NCBI GenBank assembly: GCA_965247455.1
Contig: CBDFHE010000008.1
Location: forward strand, 1 to 32,262
DNA: 32,262 bases
Direction: 5' to 3'
Source of the DNA: JACZYA01 sp965247455
GTDB lineage: Bacteria > Acidobacteriota > Terriglobia > Acidiferrales > 2-02-FULL-67-57
Both the position numbers and the translations under genes were made by a program. The notes under the pieces were generated by a model that did not search any database, was not told the DNA's origin, and saw only the letters and a program-made list of their open reading frames with translations. Of the stretch, positions 30,283 through 32,262 are shown piece after piece (positions within the stretch are counted from its first letter, which is position 1; each line of letters begins with the position of its first letter).

Positions 30283-30416
30283 GCAGCGAGAGCACCACTT
30301 ATTTCGCTCTGGGACGCGAGTCCCTCCTTGCGCTTAGAGATTAGGCGCTTAGTCCTATTCACAAAGACTGGTGCTCAGCCCTAAGATGAGTCCCGCTTGG
30401 GGGGTTACCATTGCGA

Positions 30417-31241
30417 ATGGCCATCGATTTTCCAAGAAAAGCGCAAGACAACGAGCGCCGGCAGCGTTACGCCAGCTCAGTAGCCCGCCGGCTCCGCGCC
30501 ACCAGTGATTGTCGGTTTTCCCTCCTGCCCGCACCTGAATTGGCGCGGATCGCCACTAAGTGGTACGACGCAGCCCTGGCAGTGATGAATCAATGCGACC
30601 CCTATTCCATCGACAGACTGATCCACGAATATGGGTGCTTAGCCGCGGAAGAAGGACTCACGCTCACTGACCTGTTGCAACTTCTCCGTCTCTGCCGTCA
30701 GGTCGCCATCGAGGAGGATGGGTGGCGCGAAGAAGTGTTTGACAACCTGGATGTCCTGATTGACGAGGCTCTTAACAGATTGCGTCACAAAGTGGCTTGG
30801 CAAATCCCCGAGGGGCTGAACTACTTGACCGGCAAGAGTTGCGCCGACAGTGAGGGCGAACAATCCAGGCAAGTGGAACACCTGAAACTTGCCAAGGCCA
30901 CTGAACCTCGCGGTGAGCGCCGCAGCCACTTCCGCAACCAGCTTCGCTTGCCGATTCGCATTTGCGGCCTGCTGAGCAGCGGGCCAGTGGAGGAAATTAC
31001 CTCCACCACAAACATATCCAAAGGCGGCGTCTATTTCCTCTCTCGCAACTCATACTTCAAAGGGATGAGGCTCCAGGTGGCGTATCCCTACTGGGGAGCG
31101 CCCGATGCGGTCAACCGGACGTACCCCGCTGCTGTTACTCGCATCGATGAGCGCAAGGAAAGCAAGGGGATTGCCCTCAAGTTCCTTGTCAATCTGGAAA
31201 GCCCTTCGACCGCACCTGCCACCATCTTCTACCAGGGCTGA
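30417..31241 (+). CDS. PilZ-domain protein with helical N-terminal domain
   Basis: A 274-residue soluble protein. The N-terminal two thirds (about 20-140) are helical (LARIATKWYDAALAVMNQ, LIHEYGCLAAEEGLTLTDL, EEVFDNLDVLIDEALNRLR), resembling the four-helix domains found before regulatory modules such as RsbR-type proteins, but I cannot name it. The C-terminal PilZ domain (about 165-265) has RxxxR (R169/R173 in RRSHFR) and NxSxxG (N199, S201, G204 in TTNISKGGVYFLS), the two c-di-GMP-binding elements, both intact. The ATG at 30417 is preferred; a TTG at 30411 would add two residues. The product probably changes partner activity on binding c-di-GMP. Confidence 0.72.
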   Translation: MAIDFPRKAQDNERRQRYASSVARRLRATSDCRFSLLPAPELARIATKWYDAALAVMNQCDPYSIDRLIHEYGCLAAEEGLTLTDLLQLLRLCRQVAIEEDGWREEVFDNLDVLIDEALNRLRHKVAWQIPEGLNYLTGKSCADSEGEQSRQVEHLKLAKATEPRGERRSHFRNQLRLPIRICGLLSSGPVEEITSTTNISKGGVYFLSRNSYFKGMRLQVAYPYWGAPDAVNRTYPAAVTRIDERKESKGIALKFLVNLESPSTAPATIFYQG

Positions 31242-31291
31242 ATGCCCTCAGTGCCAGTTGCCACGAAGGTGACGAATCCCTCCTCCGCCGC

Positions 31292-31312
31292 CCGCCTGCC
31301 GCCGGCAGGCGG
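31292..31312. repeat. Perfect 9-bp hairpin at the start of the IS3 remnant
   Basis: The arms 31292-31300 and 31304-31312 are fully complementary around the loop GCC. The core CCTGCC-N3-GGCAGG is the same as at 22548-22562. Confidence 0.65.
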
Positions 31313-31557
31313 CAAGCTCCGCGATGAACTCCTCAAGCGGGAGATCTTCTATACGCTGGAAGAAGCGCAGGTGCTGGTGGAACAGTGGCGGCAGATCTAC
31401 AACAAGGTTCGGCCTCACAGTGCTCTCGGGTACCGTCCTCCAGCTCCGGAGGCCATCGGAATCCTCCCCGCTATGAGCACTCAGTGGGCTTGGAAAGGAG
31501 GTGTGGAAACCCGACTAAACTAACATACAAGTTGGTACAATGACTGGGGGCAGGTCA
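31309..31557 (+). pseudogene. Remnant of an IS3-family transposase (OrfB C-terminus)
   Basis: The frame from about 31312 to 31523 encodes KLRDELLKREIFYTLEEAQ, LVEQWRQIYNKVRPHSALGY and RPPAPEA, the C-terminal end of the IS3 OrfB integrase core; the last acidic catalytic residue lies in the region before YTLEEAQ. Everything upstream (first Asp residues and OrfA) is missing, so it is inactive. The reading continues from just after the PilZ stop, but the first 20 codons are unrelated. The right end may lie at GGGGGCAGGTCA, ending at 31557, which has the CA terminus usual for IS3 elements. No left end is visible. Confidence 0.75.
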
Positions 31558-31671
31558 GAGTCAGCTGGGTATTTTCCTTGACGTTAAGTCTTTCGCTTTA
31601 TTACCCTTCCCCAACATACGGTAGTCCTGTTAACCGGGAAACGGTATGCGAAGCGAGCGGTCCGCAGAAGC

Positions 31672-32262
31672 ATGGTCAGTTTGATGACCAAGATGCAAAT
31701 TCTAAGATTTGGAGTCTTCTCTCCCTTCACTTTGATGTTGCACACTGACGCTACAGGTGAACCGCCCGGGCGTTTCCTCAAGAGAGCCGCTGTTCTTTTT
31801 GAGAGCCTCGTTTTCGTCCCTTTGGGCTTGGGAAACATGGGCGAGCCCGATGAAATAATTTCTAAGGACGAATACCTGTCGGCCTTTATTCATGATGAAC
31901 CTCAGTCCCTCAAAGCGTATCTGGCGCTCTTCTTTTTGGACAGAGATCTCGTGTCCGACGTTGAATCATTCCATCGGCGGCTTTATGAACATGAACCTGA
32001 CGACCTATGGGGTGGAGAGCAGGGAGACAAATACATTAAGTTTGTGGAGAACTTGGTAAAGGGAGAAGCGGGAGATCGCATCATCACGGACCCGTTCATC
32101 AAGGACTGGTTCGAGGCTAGCAAGTACTTTATCGGCAACATCCATGCCGACTACAAGCTCTTCAAGGTAATTAACAGAGATTTCCCTGACTGCTCTGGCC
32201 TATTTACTGAGATACATGAAGCCGCTGTGCAGGCGACGTTTGCCGCCAAAGTCCGCTCACCT
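31672..32262 (+). CDS. Unknown protein, C-terminus beyond window
   Basis: An open frame of 197 codons runs from an ATG at 31672 to the window edge without a stop. Other in-frame ATGs lie at 31684 and 31693, and none has a clear ribosome site; the frame is open upstream to 31588. The product looks alpha-helical and mixed-charge (ILRFGVFSPFTLML, PGRFLKRAAVLFESLVFVPL, DEYLSAFIHDEPQSLKAYLA, DRIITDPFIKDWFEASKYF, NIHADYKLFKVINRDFPD), without signal peptide. I do not recognise the family. Its GC content is lower than the housekeeping part of the window, and it follows an IS3 remnant, so it may belong to an acquired region. Confidence 0.6.
   Translation, partial: MVSLMTKMQILRFGVFSPFTLMLHTDATGEPPGRFLKRAAVLFESLVFVPLGLGNMGEPDEIISKDEYLSAFIHDEPQSLKAYLALFFLDRDLVSDVESFHRRLYEHEPDDLWGGEQGDKYIKFVENLVKGEAGDRIITDPFIKDWFEASKYFIGNIHADYKLFKVINRDFPDCSGLFTEIHEAAVQATFAAKVRSP

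Overview
This is a GC-rich bacterial chromosome segment that most resembles Acidobacteriota. That assignment is an inference from gene content and style: a Tat operon, a demethylmenaquinone methyltransferase, an active/inactive M16 peptidase pair, PilZ proteins with an RRRSQR start, secreted coiled-coil proteins, and many small dispersed palindromes. No rRNA or other phylogenetic marker is present to prove it.

Layout. 1-3128: a frameshifted HAD phosphatase and threonine synthase (thrC), read divergently and separated by a complete 1,387-bp IS of the IS1202/ISNCY type with a 15-bp target duplication. 3304-4204: tRNA-Ala(CGC) with its promoter, then two small unidentified genes. 4311-8018: an S41 C-terminal processing protease (minus strand) diverging from a tatA-tatC-M28/glutaminyl-cyclase-like operon. 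8092-9696: nadB. 10225-12113: a flagellin gene and a PilZ-like gene lying between two ~60-bp direct repeats, each carrying a sigma-28-like promoter; the second copy abuts aroB. 12117-13993: aroB and ubiE/menG, overlapping. 14006-17544: a secreted coiled-coil protein, a non-autonomous transposable element (MITE-like), and a GT2-GT4-prepilin peptidase operon. 17821-22248: two M16 peptidase-family genes and an alpha/beta hydrolase. 22587-24095: hutH, with palindromic repeats on both sides. 24197-28590: a thioesterase and a Dabb-domain protein, then a four-gene operon of two thiolase-fold proteins and two DUF35 zinc-ribbon/OB proteins. 28691-32262: a lower-GC accessory stretch with repeated promoter-like palindromes, a membrane-anchored matrixin-like protein that has lost its zinc-binding catalytic residues, a PilZ protein with a helical N-terminal domain, an IS3 transposase remnant and a partial unknown gene.

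How the genes fit together. Most of the window is housekeeping: Thr, NAD, chorismate and menaquinone synthesis, His degradation, protein export and envelope proteolysis. The parts most worth following up are the thiolase-like/DUF35 operon, in which neither thiolase-fold protein keeps the catalytic Cys or His (suggesting a CoA-linked lyase or other non-thiolase reaction), the pseudo-matrixin, and the flagellin-PilZ cassette bounded by promoter-bearing direct repeats.
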